A stretch of DNA of 64,000 nt from an uncultured Paracoccaceae bacterium (lineage in GTDB: Bacteria > Pseudomonadota > Alphaproteobacteria > Rhodobacterales > Rhodobacteraceae), in assembly GCA_947498415.1 (NCBI GenBank), contig CANMKB010000001.1, forward strand, positions 62,001 to 126,000. The letters are read 5' to 3'. Shown here one piece after another: positions 25,043 through 33,618 of this stretch. How positions within the stretch are numbered: position 1 is the stretch's first letter; every line of letters starts with the position of its first letter. The notes beneath the pieces were generated by a model, which saw only the letters and a program-made list of their open reading frames with translations, did not search any database and was not told the origin of the DNA. Made by a program: the position numbers and the translations under genes.

Positions 25043-26108
25043 GTGTTTCCTCCCTAACTGAAACGGTGGGTTTCACCTCTTTACGTCGCAGCGGGCCATC
25101 CGACTTTCTCTGAACCAAATAGGCCTTCTGCAATTCTTGGTGTTTTTTAGGGTCCTCTCCATCGATCACCGACAACAACATGTCGCCCAATCGGCGGCCA
25201 GCGTGGGCCTGAGGTTGTACCATCGTGGTTAACGGAGGGTTGGTATGGGCTCCAAAAGAAAGCCCATCATACCCAATTACTGAAACATCTTCGCCCGGAG
25301 CAAAGCCTTGACTGCGTAACGCTGCCAAGGCGCCAAAAGCCATGCTATCGGTTGCACAAATAATTGCGGTGGGTGGTTCGGGCAGATCAAGCAACATGCC
25401 GGCTGCAACCTCTCCCCCTTCATCTGAAAAATCAGCGGTCTGAACATAGCCCGGCACTTCGCTTAAACCGTTTTCAACAAGTGCACGTTGATAGCCACAC
25501 AGACGATCTTGTGAGAATTGGTATTGGTTGGGGGCACCGATAAACGCGATTTTCTCATGCCCAAGCTCGACAAGATGATCCACTGCGGTCACAACTGCCG
25601 CCTCACCATCTACATCATACCAAGCATAGTCTGCGCAGCTGCCCGTGCGCCCGTGCACCACAAAGGGGCATTTCAAATCTTGCATCAAACGAATGCGTGG
25701 ATCGTTCACCAAAGGCCGCGAAACGACAAAGCCGCCGACCCGACCAGATTTCACAAGCCGGTCAATAAGTGACAATTCATCTTTGTAGGATTCTGCGTTC
25801 CCAATGAGCAAATCCCAGTTTCGCTTGGTCAAAACGTCGGAAAGACCCTGAAGCAACTGCGCGACAAAAGGTTGCGCCAGCACATTGGCATCATGCGGCA
25901 TCAGATAGCAAATCGTCTCAGGTGCACCAAGCGATAGCCGGCGCGCCGTTTGATTTGGGCGATATCCCAATTCATCTGCGGCACGTTTTACGCGGGCACG
26001 CGTTTGCTCGTTGATGTCACTATATCCGTTCAACGCACGGCTCACCGTACTTACGGTCAGCCCAAGGTGGGCAGCCAATACTTTAAGGCTGGCTTTCTTT
26101 TGCGCCAC
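25032..26108 (-). CDS. LacI-family transcriptional regulator of sugar locus
   Basis: Repressor of 358 aa. Residues ~5-55 hold the LacI helix-turn-helix and hinge (LKVLAAHLGLTVSTVSRALN, then LGYRPNQTARRLSLG), followed by the periplasmic-binding-protein-like effector domain (CATDSMAFGALAALRSQG, DVSVIGYDG). It starts with GTG behind GGGGAGGAG and is the first gene of the ABC operon. Two operators lie directly upstream (26131-26144 and 26154-26169) and a third precedes the D-lyxose isomerase gene, so it should autoregulate and control the whole locus. Confidence 0.9.
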   Translation of the reverse strand: MAQKKASLKVLAAHLGLTVSTVSRALNGYSDINEQTRARVKRAADELGYRPNQTARRLSLGAPETICYLMPHDANVLAQPFVAQLLQGLSDVLTKRNWDLLIGNAESYKDELSLIDRLVKSGRVGGFVVSRPLVNDPRIRLMQDLKCPFVVHGRTGSCADYAWYDVDGEAAVVTAVDHLVELGHEKIAFIGAPNQYQFSQDRLCGYQRALVENGLSEVPGYVQTADFSDEGGEVAAGMLLDLPEPPTAIICATDSMAFGALAALRSQGFAPGEDVSVIGYDGLSFGAHTNPPLTTMVQPQAHAGRRLGDMLLSVIDGEDPKKHQELQKAYLVQRKSDGPLRRKEVKPTVSVREETHET

Positions 26109-26130
26109 GACGTGTCTCCTCCCCAGGAAC

Positions 26131-26144
26131 CGAAAGCGGTTTCG
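26131..26144. promoter_or_regulatory. LacI-family operator 1
   Basis: CGAAAGCGGTTTCG, 23 bases upstream of the lacI start. The 17-base core with flanks (26129-26145) is identical to the operator at 17962-17978 upstream of the D-lyxose isomerase gene. Confidence 0.8.
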
Positions 26145-26153
26145 AAAACCGTA

Positions 26154-26169
26154 CCGAAAACGGTTTCGG
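26154..26169. promoter_or_regulatory. LacI-family operator 2
   Basis: CCGAAAACGGTTTCGG has the same GAAA-n-CG-n-TTTC form as operator 1. Its centre is 24 bases from that of operator 1, so two repressor dimers could bind near the lacI promoter. Confidence 0.75.
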
Positions 26170-26638
26170 ATCGCAAACTTTTTATAATTTCACTGATTTC
26201 ATTGAATAAAATGCCTTAAACTGACGCTAACAAATCTAACCTATTTCCAGTTTTCTCAGAATCTATTTCATAGCGATTCTCTCGTCGCGTTGCTGAACGT
26301 TCAAAACTGCGCACCCAATAAAAACCGTATTCCATTTTGGTCAGTTTATAACTTTCGCGCCGATGACATTCGCAGCGACCTAAAAAAACGCATCTCGTAA
26401 ATCTGAATTTAAACTGATCCTGCGCAACCTTCGAGAAACGGCAAGTTTTACCACAAGCCGTTCACCCTGCTTGGCGTTCGAACCAGAAGGTGTTAATCAG
26501 CCGCCAATCCAAAGTGGAGCATCTTGCAAACGCATATCGCTTAGTATACATCCGCATACAAAGAGCGCCGACATGGTCTCAGCACTCCGCTGGCCCTTCG
26601 TGCTCTCGCTCCAACAACGCTTACTCGCCGGGATAGCC

Positions 26639-29428
26639 ATGAGCCTTTATACAGATTACCTCACCGAGATCGAAACACGCAAAGAGCAAGGCTTGAATCC
26701 CAAGCCAATCGACAACGATGCTCTGACAGCGGAAATCGTTGAACTTATCAAAGATAAGAACAGCCCTCACCGCGAAGGTGCGCTGAAATTCTTTATCTAC
26801 AACACACTTCCGGGCACAACGAGCGCTGCAGGCGTGAAAGCAGCCTTCCTTAAGGAAGTTTTGGTTGGCGATGTTACCCTGGATGAAATCTCTGTCGAAT
26901 TCGCATTTGAGATGCTGTCCCACATGAAAGGTGGCCCATCCATCAAGGTGCTGCTGGATGTGGCGCTTGGTGACAAACAAGACATTGCTCGTCAGGCAAT
27001 TGACGTACTGAAGACACAAGTCTTCCTTTACGAAGCAGACACCGACCGCGTGAAAGAAGCCCACGAGGCAGGCAACGCGCTGGCAACCGAACTGCTGGAA
27101 AGCTACGCCGCCGCGGAATTCTTTACCAAGCTTCCTGACATTGACGAAGAAATCAAAGTCGTCACTTTCATCGCAGCCGAAGGTGATATCTCGACCGATT
27201 TGCTGTCCCCTGGCAACCAAGCGCACTCACGCTCTGACCGTGAACTGCATGGTAAGTGCATGATCTCTGAGAAAGCTCAGAAAGAAATCGAAGCGCTTAA
27301 GATTCAGCACCCTGATAAGCGCGTCATGCTGATCGCAGAAAAAGGCACCATGGGTGTTGGGTCTTCTCGTATGTCTGGCGTGAACAATGTTGCGCTTTGG
27401 ACTGGTAAGCAAGCCAGCCCATATGTGCCTTTCGTGAACTACGCCCCAATCGTTGCAGGCACCAACGGCATCTCGCCAATCTTCCAAGTGACAGTTGGCG
27501 TGACCGGCGGCATCGGCCTTGACCTGAAAAACTGGGTTAAGAAAGTCGATGGCGACGGCAAAGTCATCCTGAACAACGATGGCAACCCAATTCTGGAACA
27601 GAAGTACTCTGTTGAAACGGGCACCGTTCTCAAGATCGACACCAAGAACAAGAAGCTGATGAACGAAGATGGCTCTGAAGAGCTTGTCGACATTTCTTCT
27701 GCATTCTCGCCACAAAAAACCGAGTTCATGGTTGCTGGTAGCTCTTATGCGATCGTCTTTGGTAAGAAACTGCAAAGCTTTGCGGCTGAAACTCTCGGTG
27801 TCGAGCCAACGCCAGTATTCGCGGCAAACAAAGAAATTTCACACGAAGGCCAAGGCCAGACTGCTGTTGAAAAGATCTTCAACAAAAACGCTGTGGGCAC
27901 CACACCTGGTGTCAAATTGCACGCGGGTTCTGATGTACGCGTCAAAGTGAACATCGTTGGTTCTCAGGACACCACCGGCTTGATGACCGCACAGGAACTA
28001 GAAGCCATGGCGGCGACCGTGATTTCGCCTTCGGTTGATGGCGCTTATCAGTCCGGTTGTCACACTGCATCTGTTTGGGATTCCAAAGCGGCGGCCAACA
28101 CACCACGCCTGATGTCCTTTATGAACAACTTTGGTCTCATCACAGGTCGCGACCCACAGGGTGAGTACCACGCGATGACCGACGTTATTCACAAGGTGCT
28201 GAATGACATCACAGTAGATGACAGCGACATCATCATCGGCGGCGACAGCCACACTCGTATGTCCAAAGGCGTTGCCTTTGGTGCAGACTCTGGCACCGTT
28301 GCCCTGGCGCTGGCCACCGGCGAAGCGACTATGCCGATCCCAGAATCTGTCAAAGTGACCTTCACAGGCACCATGAAAGATCACATGGATTTCCGTGATG
28401 TTGTACACGCCACGCAACTGCAAATGTTGCAACAGTTCGGCGACAACGTTTTCCAAGGTCGCGTGATCGAAGTGCACATCGGCACCCTACTCGCCGACCA
28501 GGCCTTTACCTTCACCGACTGGACTGCAGAGATGAAAGCGAAAGCGTCGATCTGTATCTCCAACGATGACACGCTGATCGGCTCTCTGGAATTGGCCAAA
28601 GGCCGCATCCAGACCATGATCAACAAGGGCATGGACAACGAAGTTGGCATGCTGCAAGGCCTGATCGACAAAGCAGACAAGCGCATCGCAGAGATCAGCT
28701 CTGGTGAACGCTCTGCACTTAAGCCGGACACTTCGGCCAAGTACTTTGCAGAAGTTGTGATCGATCTGGATCAAATCGAAGAGCCAATGATCGCCGACCC
28801 TGATGTGTACAACGCCGATGTTTCCAAGCGCTACACACACGACACCATCCGCCCGGTTTCCTACTACCGCGCAGAAAAGAAAGTTGACCTTGGCTTTGTG
28901 GGTTCCTGCATGGTGCACAAGGGCGATATGAAAATCGTTGCTCAGATGTTGAAAAACATCGAAGAGAAAAACGGTAAGGTCGTGTTCAAAGCACCGCTGG
29001 TTGTCGCAGCACCGACCTACAACATTGTGGACGAGCTGAAAGCCGAAGGCGATTGGGAAATCCTGCAGCGCTACTCTGGCTTTGAGTTTGATGACTTCAT
29101 GCCAAAGACCAAAGCACGTACCGAGTATGAGAACATTCTTTATCTCGAACGTCCGGGCTGTAACCTTTGCATGGGTAACCAGGAAAAGGCCGCCAAAGGC
29201 GATACCGTTCTGGCGACCTCTACACGTCTATTCCAAGGCCGTGTTGTAGAAGACGCCGGTGAAAAGAAAGGTGAATCTCTGCTGGGTTCCACACCGTTGG
29301 TTGTTCTGTCTGCCATCCTTGGCCGCACACCAACATTGGAAGAGTACAAAGAAGCCGTTGCAGGCATCAACCTGACCAAATTTGCACCGCCTCTGCCACA
29401 AGAAGGCGCGAAGTCAGTACACTTCTAA
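26639..29428 (+). CDS. acnB: Aconitate hydratase B
   Basis: AcnB-type aconitase of 929 aa, converting citrate to isocitrate in the TCA cycle; AcnB also commonly acts as 2-methylisocitrate dehydratase. The start MSLYTDYLTEIETRKEQGL is the family N terminus, and HEAT-like, swivel and [4Fe-4S] domains follow. Cluster cysteines are visible in YQSGCHTASVWDSKAA and in PGCNLCMGNQEKA (the C-x2-C pair). The frame is open 168 bases upstream of the chosen ATG, but without similarity. A strong terminator follows. Codon choice is highly regular, as expected for an abundant enzyme. A second, AcnA-type aconitase lies at 48-50.6 kb. Confidence 0.96.
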   Translation: MSLYTDYLTEIETRKEQGLNPKPIDNDALTAEIVELIKDKNSPHREGALKFFIYNTLPGTTSAAGVKAAFLKEVLVGDVTLDEISVEFAFEMLSHMKGGPSIKVLLDVALGDKQDIARQAIDVLKTQVFLYEADTDRVKEAHEAGNALATELLESYAAAEFFTKLPDIDEEIKVVTFIAAEGDISTDLLSPGNQAHSRSDRELHGKCMISEKAQKEIEALKIQHPDKRVMLIAEKGTMGVGSSRMSGVNNVALWTGKQASPYVPFVNYAPIVAGTNGISPIFQVTVGVTGGIGLDLKNWVKKVDGDGKVILNNDGNPILEQKYSVETGTVLKIDTKNKKLMNEDGSEELVDISSAFSPQKTEFMVAGSSYAIVFGKKLQSFAAETLGVEPTPVFAANKEISHEGQGQTAVEKIFNKNAVGTTPGVKLHAGSDVRVKVNIVGSQDTTGLMTAQELEAMAATVISPSVDGAYQSGCHTASVWDSKAAANTPRLMSFMNNFGLITGRDPQGEYHAMTDVIHKVLNDITVDDSDIIIGGDSHTRMSKGVAFGADSGTVALALATGEATMPIPESVKVTFTGTMKDHMDFRDVVHATQLQMLQQFGDNVFQGRVIEVHIGTLLADQAFTFTDWTAEMKAKASICISNDDTLIGSLELAKGRIQTMINKGMDNEVGMLQGLIDKADKRIAEISSGERSALKPDTSAKYFAEVVIDLDQIEEPMIADPDVYNADVSKRYTHDTIRPVSYYRAEKKVDLGFVGSCMVHKGDMKIVAQMLKNIEEKNGKVVFKAPLVVAAPTYNIVDELKAEGDWEILQRYSGFEFDDFMPKTKARTEYENILYLERPGCNLCMGNQEKAAKGDTVLATSTRLFQGRVVEDAGEKKGESLLGSTPLVVLSAILGRTPTLEEYKEAVAGINLTKFAPPLPQEGAKSVHF

Positions 29429-29453
29429 TTCAGGTTAGAAAAACTAAAAAACG

Positions 29454-29490
29454 GCCCGCCCCTGAGAATTCAGAGGCGGGCTTTTCTTTT
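29454..29490 (+). terminator. Rho-independent terminator after acnB
   Basis: GCCCGCC (29454-29460) pairs with GGCGGGC (29475-29481). After one mismatch, CTGA/TCAG continues the stem around a GAAT loop. TTTTCTTTT follows at 29482-29490. Confidence 0.9.
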
Positions 29491-29597
29491 GCATCTATCC
29501 GCGTCTCTAAGGAACACCGGGCGCTCGCGGCGGCACAATTCGGCGAGGCTATCCGCGCCACCGGCCCTGAGCGGGTTCAGGCCAATGCGGTTGCGAC

Positions 29598-29619
29598 GTG
29601 TTATATTATCATATAACAC
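29598..29619. promoter_or_regulatory. Probable Zur box
   Basis: A perfect 9-bp inverted repeat: GTGTTATAT (29598-29606) and ATATAACAC (29611-29619) separated by TATC. It contains two overlapping, imperfect matches to the proteobacterial Zur pattern TGTTATA-n-TATAACA. It lies about 50 bases upstream of the His-rich zrgA gene, so zinc-dependent repression of the operon is likely. Confidence 0.7.
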
Positions 29620-29668
29620 GCTATGGAATTCACGCTTATCTCACCTTAGACCGATTGAGAGACACATT

Positions 29669-30316
29669 ATGAAATACCTCGCGACCGCAGGCCTACTCGT
29701 TTCCACCGCACTTCCCGTTTTTGCCGAAACCGAACGCCAGCTAGATGCTCATGTTCATGGTGTAGGCAAACTGAACATTGCCGTGGACGGCGACCATATT
29801 GTGATGGAGCTGGAAGCCCCCGGTGCCGATATCGTCGGATTTGAACACCCAGCCGCATCGGATGAAGACCATGCTGCGATCGACGCAGCGGTTGACGCCC
29901 TGTCCCATCCGCTTGATCTTTTTGCGCTGACAGCCAAAGCGGGTTGCACCGTCGAAGACGCCCATGCGGCCCTGGAAGGCGATGATCATAAAGAAGAGCA
30001 TGACCACAAAGACGAACATGGGCATGACGATCACAAAGAAGATCACCATGCAGAACACAAACACGACGATCACGCGGCACATGATGACCATGACGATCAC
30101 GATGATCATGGCGAAGAAGCGGGCCATACCGAATTTCATGCAGAATACATGCTAGTCTGTAAGGATGTTTCTGCGGTAGAAGACATTAAGTTCAACTACT
30201 TCGATACATTCCCGAACGCGCTGGAAGTCGAGGTGCAGTTGGTTGGTGCATCTGGTGCACAAGCGTTTGAAGTCGAGCGTGACGCACCAAACTTGTCGGT
30301 TAAAGGCCTATTCTAA
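29669..30316 (+). CDS. zrgA: ZrgA-type periplasmic zinc-binding protein (DUF2796)
   Basis: Zinc-binding protein of 215 aa. The signal peptide MKYLATAGLLVSTALPVFA is followed by the family opening RQLDAHVHGVGKLNIAVDG. Residues 107-157 are a linker with 17 His and many Asp/Glu, a zinc-catching segment. The C-terminal part ends with LVGASGAQAFEVERDAPNLSVKGLF, typical of ZrgA/DUF2796. It is preceded by a probable Zur box and followed by an ABC ATPase, a permease and two DUF3299 proteins, the composition of the Zrg zinc-acquisition cluster of Vibrio cholerae. The start at 29669 is chosen because it begins the signal peptide. Confidence 0.88.
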   Translation: MKYLATAGLLVSTALPVFAETERQLDAHVHGVGKLNIAVDGDHIVMELEAPGADIVGFEHPAASDEDHAAIDAAVDALSHPLDLFALTAKAGCTVEDAHAALEGDDHKEEHDHKDEHGHDDHKEDHHAEHKHDDHAAHDDHDDHDDHGEEAGHTEFHAEYMLVCKDVSAVEDIKFNYFDTFPNALEVEVQLVGASGAQAFEVERDAPNLSVKGLF

Positions 30317-30319
30317 CAC

Positions 30320-31021
30320 GTGACGGACACGTCAAATATTATTGAGCTCAAAGATGTCCGCTTTGGTTGGCCAGGGCGGGCTTCTTTTTCGATTTCCATT
30401 CCATCATTCACACTTAAACGCGGTGAAACTGCACTTTTACTGGGGGAAAGCGGGTCTGGAAAATCAACGTTGCTCTCGCTGATCTGCGGGTCTATTGCGC
30501 CTCAACAAGGTCGTGTTGAGGTAGACAAGACAGACATCACAACGCTGCCCGCATCCACAAAAGACCGGTTTCGCGCCGAGACCATTGGCATCGTGTTTCA
30601 GCAGTTTAACTTGCTCCCTTTTGGAACCGTTTCCGAGAATATTCGCCTCCCTCTGCGCTTTGCACCTCAGCGCAAACAGCGAACAGGCGATGCCGGGCAT
30701 GCCGTCATTGAATTGTGCAAAGCGCTGCAATTGCCACCCGAGCTTATCACGGCCAAAGCGGGCACATTGAGTGTCGGGCAACAGCAACGAGTTGCAGTCG
30801 CTCGGGCGCTGATTGGGACTCCGCCTCTGATCATCGCAGACGAGCCCACGTCGTCGTTGGATGCGACATCGCAATCTGCATTCCTAGACATGCTGTTTTC
30901 CGAAGTTTCTGCAAACAGCCAATCTCTGATGATGGTCAGCCATGATCCCCGCATTGCCGACCGTTTCGACACTGTCCTCAAAGTTGAGGACATTTTGACG
31001 TCCGAAAGGGTCAGCCCATGA
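30320..31021 (+). CDS. LolD/MacB-type ABC ATP-binding protein of zinc operon
   Basis: ATPase of 233 aa with a GTG start, three bases after the zrgA stop. It has Walker A LLGESGSGKSTLLSL, LSVGQQQRVAVARAL (the ABC signature has V in place of the common GG pair: TLSVGQQQR), Walker B LIIADEPTSSLD and the switch VSHDPR. The type is that of MacB/LolD-like systems, which act on envelope substrates rather than importing through ordinary permeases. It overlaps the permease gene by four bases. In this operon it probably drives a zinc-linked periplasmic process with the following permease. Confidence 0.88.
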   Translation: MTDTSNIIELKDVRFGWPGRASFSISIPSFTLKRGETALLLGESGSGKSTLLSLICGSIAPQQGRVEVDKTDITTLPASTKDRFRAETIGIVFQQFNLLPFGTVSENIRLPLRFAPQRKQRTGDAGHAVIELCKALQLPPELITAKAGTLSVGQQQRVAVARALIGTPPLIIADEPTSSLDATSQSAFLDMLFSEVSANSQSLMMVSHDPRIADRFDTVLKVEDILTSERVSP

Positions 31022-32268
31022 TCTTTAAGCTTGCGCTTCGTTCATTGGCGGCCCGTGGTCTGACAGTCAGCATGACCATACTAACCATCGCGCTATCAGT
31101 TGCGCTGTTTATGGGCGTCGAAAAGGTGCGGACAGGGGCAAAGAACAGTTTCGCCGATACGATCTCTGGCACTGACCTGATCGTTGGTGCGCGGTCGGGT
31201 TCGGTTCAGCTCTTGCTCTATTCGGTCTTTCGGATTGGAAACGCCACCAACAATGTATCTTGGCAATCCTACCAAGACATCGCCACGCGACCCGAGGTGG
31301 ATTGGGTTGTTCCAATTTCCTTAGGTGACAGCCACCAACAGTTTCGCGTGATGGGCACATCTGCGGCATTTTTCGAACACTACAAATACCGCGGCGGCCG
31401 TTCTCTTGCGGTGCAGAATGGCGCTGTCATGTCAGATCTGTTTGACGCGGTCATTGGGGCCGATGTGGCCAAGGCCTTGGGCTATGATGTTAACGACCCA
31501 ATTGTGGTTGCTCATGGCTTGGCATCCTTCACCGAACACAAAGACCAACCCTTCCGCATTTCAGGCATTTTAGAAAAAACCGGCACCCCCGTTGACCGCA
31601 CGGTCATCGTAAGCCTAGAGGCCATCGAAGCCATTCACGTAGATTGGCAACAAGGCGCCAAGCGCCCGGGGGCGTCCACCCCCGTCGAGGTCATACGAGA
31701 GATGGACCTAGAGCCCAAAGCCATCACCGCAGCTTTGGTTGGCGTCAAAAGCCCCCTTCAAGTGTTTCGCTTGCAACGTGCGATCAATGAATACCCCAAA
31801 GAACCACTGCTTGCGGTGCTACCGGGGGTGGCGTTGCAAGAGCTTTGGCAAATCGTCGGAATCGCAGAATCGGCGCTACTGGGTGTTTCCGCTATGGTGG
31901 TCATCACCGCTTTGATCGGCATGATGGCGACGATTTTTTCAGGCCTCAACGAACGGCGCCGCGAGATGGCAATTTTTCGTGCCATGGGGGCGCGGCCCTT
32001 GACCGTTGTGGGTATGCTCATGCTCGAGGCGGTGATCCTTTCGACCATTGGTGCCCTCTTGGGTATCATCTTGCTGTATCTAGGACTTTTCATTGCCCAA
32101 CCGATCGTGGATCAGGCTTATGGCCTATGGCTTCCGATCACAGCGCCCTCTGCGCAAGAGGCGATAACCCTTGTCGCTGTTGCGCTTGCTGGCGCAATTG
32201 TGAGCATGCTCCCCGCCCTTCGTGCCTACCGAATGTCTTTGGCAGATGGTATGATGGTCAAATCCTAG
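31018..32268 (+). CDS. MacB/FtsX-type ABC transporter permease of zinc operon
   Basis: Permease of 416 aa with the four-helix MacB/FtsX layout: an N-terminal helix (residues ~1-28), a periplasmic domain (~35-265, containing GTDLIVGARSGSVQLLLYSVF), then three C-terminal helices (LLGVSAMVVITALIGMMATIF, AVILSTIGALLGIILLYLGLF, EAITLVAVALAGAIVSMLPAL). The cytoplasmic loop NERRREMAIFRAMGARP is the conserved coupling motif. Such permeases do mechanotransmission or extraction of envelope substrates. It is coupled by a four-base overlap to its ATPase, in a probable Zur-controlled operon. Confidence 0.88.
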   Translation: MIFKLALRSLAARGLTVSMTILTIALSVALFMGVEKVRTGAKNSFADTISGTDLIVGARSGSVQLLLYSVFRIGNATNNVSWQSYQDIATRPEVDWVVPISLGDSHQQFRVMGTSAAFFEHYKYRGGRSLAVQNGAVMSDLFDAVIGADVAKALGYDVNDPIVVAHGLASFTEHKDQPFRISGILEKTGTPVDRTVIVSLEAIEAIHVDWQQGAKRPGASTPVEVIREMDLEPKAITAALVGVKSPLQVFRLQRAINEYPKEPLLAVLPGVALQELWQIVGIAESALLGVSAMVVITALIGMMATIFSGLNERRREMAIFRAMGARPLTVVGMLMLEAVILSTIGALLGIILLYLGLFIAQPIVDQAYGLWLPITAPSAQEAITLVAVALAGAIVSMLPALRAYRMSLADGMMVKS

Positions 32269-32286
32269 AAACGGCTGGACGGGCGA

Positions 32287-32790
32287 ATGACTCTTTCACG
32301 AAGACAGGCATTGCTAACATTAGGCGCCATAGCGGCCGCCCCGCATAGCGCCTTTGCGCGTACCCATCGTGAAATCACATGGGATGACCTTATTCCAAAA
32401 GGTGTGCCCTATTCCGAGATCATTGGCGAAGGGTTTCTGGATGAACAAAATGACGTCTGGCGCCCCATTTTCGATCAGAACGCGACAAAGCTAAACACGG
32501 ATTTAGATGGCGCATCCATTAAGATGCCCGGGTTTGTCTTGCCGCTGGATGTGACCCGCAAAGGTGTAAAGGATTTCCTTTTGGTGCCCTATGTCGGTGC
32601 ATGTATTCACACGCCTCCTCCGCCCCCCAATCAGCTTGTTCTGGTGCATTCTGCTGACCCTTGGCCAGATGATGATCTATGGGCTGCGGTTTGGGTTTTG
32701 GGCACCATGCAGGCGAAAATCAGCGACACTGATATTGCGCAAACCGGGTACCATCTGACCGCCGAAAGCATGGAATATTACGAATGGTAG
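32287..32790 (+). CDS. DUF3299 protein, exported, first of a tandem pair
   Basis: Exported protein of 167 aa. The N terminus MTLSRRQALLTLGAIAAAPHSAFA looks like a twin-arginine-type signal. The body has the DUF3299 pattern ITWDDLIPKG, KMPGFVLPLD and VPYVGACIHTPPPPPNQLV, whose Cys-x-His could bind a metal. It overlaps its paralogue downstream by seven bases. DUF3299 has no settled function; in this zinc operon a periplasmic zinc-handling or accessory role is plausible, as for the extra genes of Zrg clusters. Confidence 0.8.
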   Translation: MTLSRRQALLTLGAIAAAPHSAFARTHREITWDDLIPKGVPYSEIIGEGFLDEQNDVWRPIFDQNATKLNTDLDGASIKMPGFVLPLDVTRKGVKDFLLVPYVGACIHTPPPPPNQLVLVHSADPWPDDDLWAAVWVLGTMQAKISDTDIAQTGYHLTAESMEYYEW

Positions 32791-33290
32791 ACACGCACCT
32801 AAATCGCCGTTCACTCCTCGCAGGGATCGCGGCCCTACCTCTGATGCCCCGGTCTGCCCGTGCGCGTGACTTTGTGGATCTAGAGTGGGACGATCTTTTG
32901 CCCGAGGGCAGCACCGCTCTTCCGCCAGAGCTTCAAGGTTTGATCCAACACGATTCTGCGTCGTTGATCAGTCAACAACCCGCGTCGTCTGGCGTTCGCA
33001 CCGATTGGAACGGCGAAGTCGTTCGCTTGCCGGGTTTCATCGTGCCGATTGATTACAAAGGCACCGGGGTCACCGCGTTTATTCTGGTGCCCTATGTCGG
33101 GGCCTGCGTTCATGTGCCACCACCCCCGGCCAACCAATTGGTGTTTGTGACAACGGATAAACCCTATGACACTCAGGGCCTGTATGAGCCTGTGAATGTG
33201 ATTGGCATGTTCGGCACGGCCTCTACGTCGACACAACTGGCCGAGATTGGTTATGCTTTGTCAGCCGACCACATCGAGCCTTATCGATAG
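32784..33290 (+). CDS. DUF3299 protein, exported, second of a tandem pair
   Basis: Paralogue (168 aa) of the preceding gene, with an export signal containing NRRSLLAGIAALPLMPRSARA and the same core: LEWDDLLPEG, RLPGFIVPID and VPYVGACVHVPPPPANQLVFV. The two share the Cys-x-His motif and C-terminal ..YxLSADxxxPY/YHLTAESMEYY ending, but are otherwise clearly diverged. They may therefore form a heterodimer or have separate roles. It is the last gene of the zinc operon. Confidence 0.8.
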   Translation: MVDTHLNRRSLLAGIAALPLMPRSARARDFVDLEWDDLLPEGSTALPPELQGLIQHDSASLISQQPASSGVRTDWNGEVVRLPGFIVPIDYKGTGVTAFILVPYVGACVHVPPPPANQLVFVTTDKPYDTQGLYEPVNVIGMFGTASTSTQLAEIGYALSADHIEPYR

Positions 33291-33346
33291 GCCCGACGCA
33301 GGCAAACTGTCTTGCGACACCATGGTGATGCCGCAAGAGTCGTGAA

Positions 33347-33544
33347 TTAGACCGCCAGCGTTTTCACCCAATCGGCGTAGGCACCATCCAACATTGGTTC
33401 CATGTGATCTCGTGCTTCTGCCGGCAAAAGATCCACGATCCAGCTTAGCTGTGACGTCCCCGGCAGCCAGAATGCTGCTGACAGTCGCGATGGGAGTCGA
33501 AGTGTATGTTCGAATGAATGGCGATGTGAATGCCGCGGCGACAC
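33347..33544 (-). pseudogene. Possible gene remnant
   Basis: A short leftward frame whose last ~35 codons (WIVDLLPAEARDHMEPMLDG and on to KTLAV) look protein-like, while its first part is rich in His, Arg and Ser and looks non-coding. There is no good ribosome-binding site. It may be the tail of a degraded gene in the 328-base gap between the zinc operon and dnaE2. I do not recognise the family, and chance is quite possible. Confidence 0.2.
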
Positions 33545-33618
33545 AGGTGGTGTTCCTTGTTTCGCAAATAGAAAGCTGGCGACTTCAAAGATAATGGCTC
33601 TGTTGTACCTTCCTTTTA

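Larger units (their letters stand above)
26109..26638. other. Intergenic region between lacI and acnB
   Basis: Divergent spacer of 530 bases. The left 60 bases hold the two LacI operators. The rest is AT-rich and must hold the acnB promoter and leader. The acnB frame stays open for 56 codons upstream of its start, but those codons have no similarity to AcnB. I see no small gene or RNA fold that I can support. Confidence 0.5.

Noticed and set aside
26471..26638. Upstream extension of acnB
   Set aside because: These 56 codons have no similarity to AcnB, whose family N terminus is MSLYTDYLTEIETRKEQGL.
29960..30125. His-codon-rich stretch as a DNA tandem repeat or CRISPR-like array
   Set aside because: The repetition is at codon level (His, Asp, Glu, Lys) inside a coding sequence, with no regular repeat-spacer unit.
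29667..30139. Leftward frames over zrgA rich in Val, Met and Ile or in Arg
   Set aside because: They arise from the reverse complement of the His/Asp-codon repeats (GAT/CAT/CAC) in zrgA.
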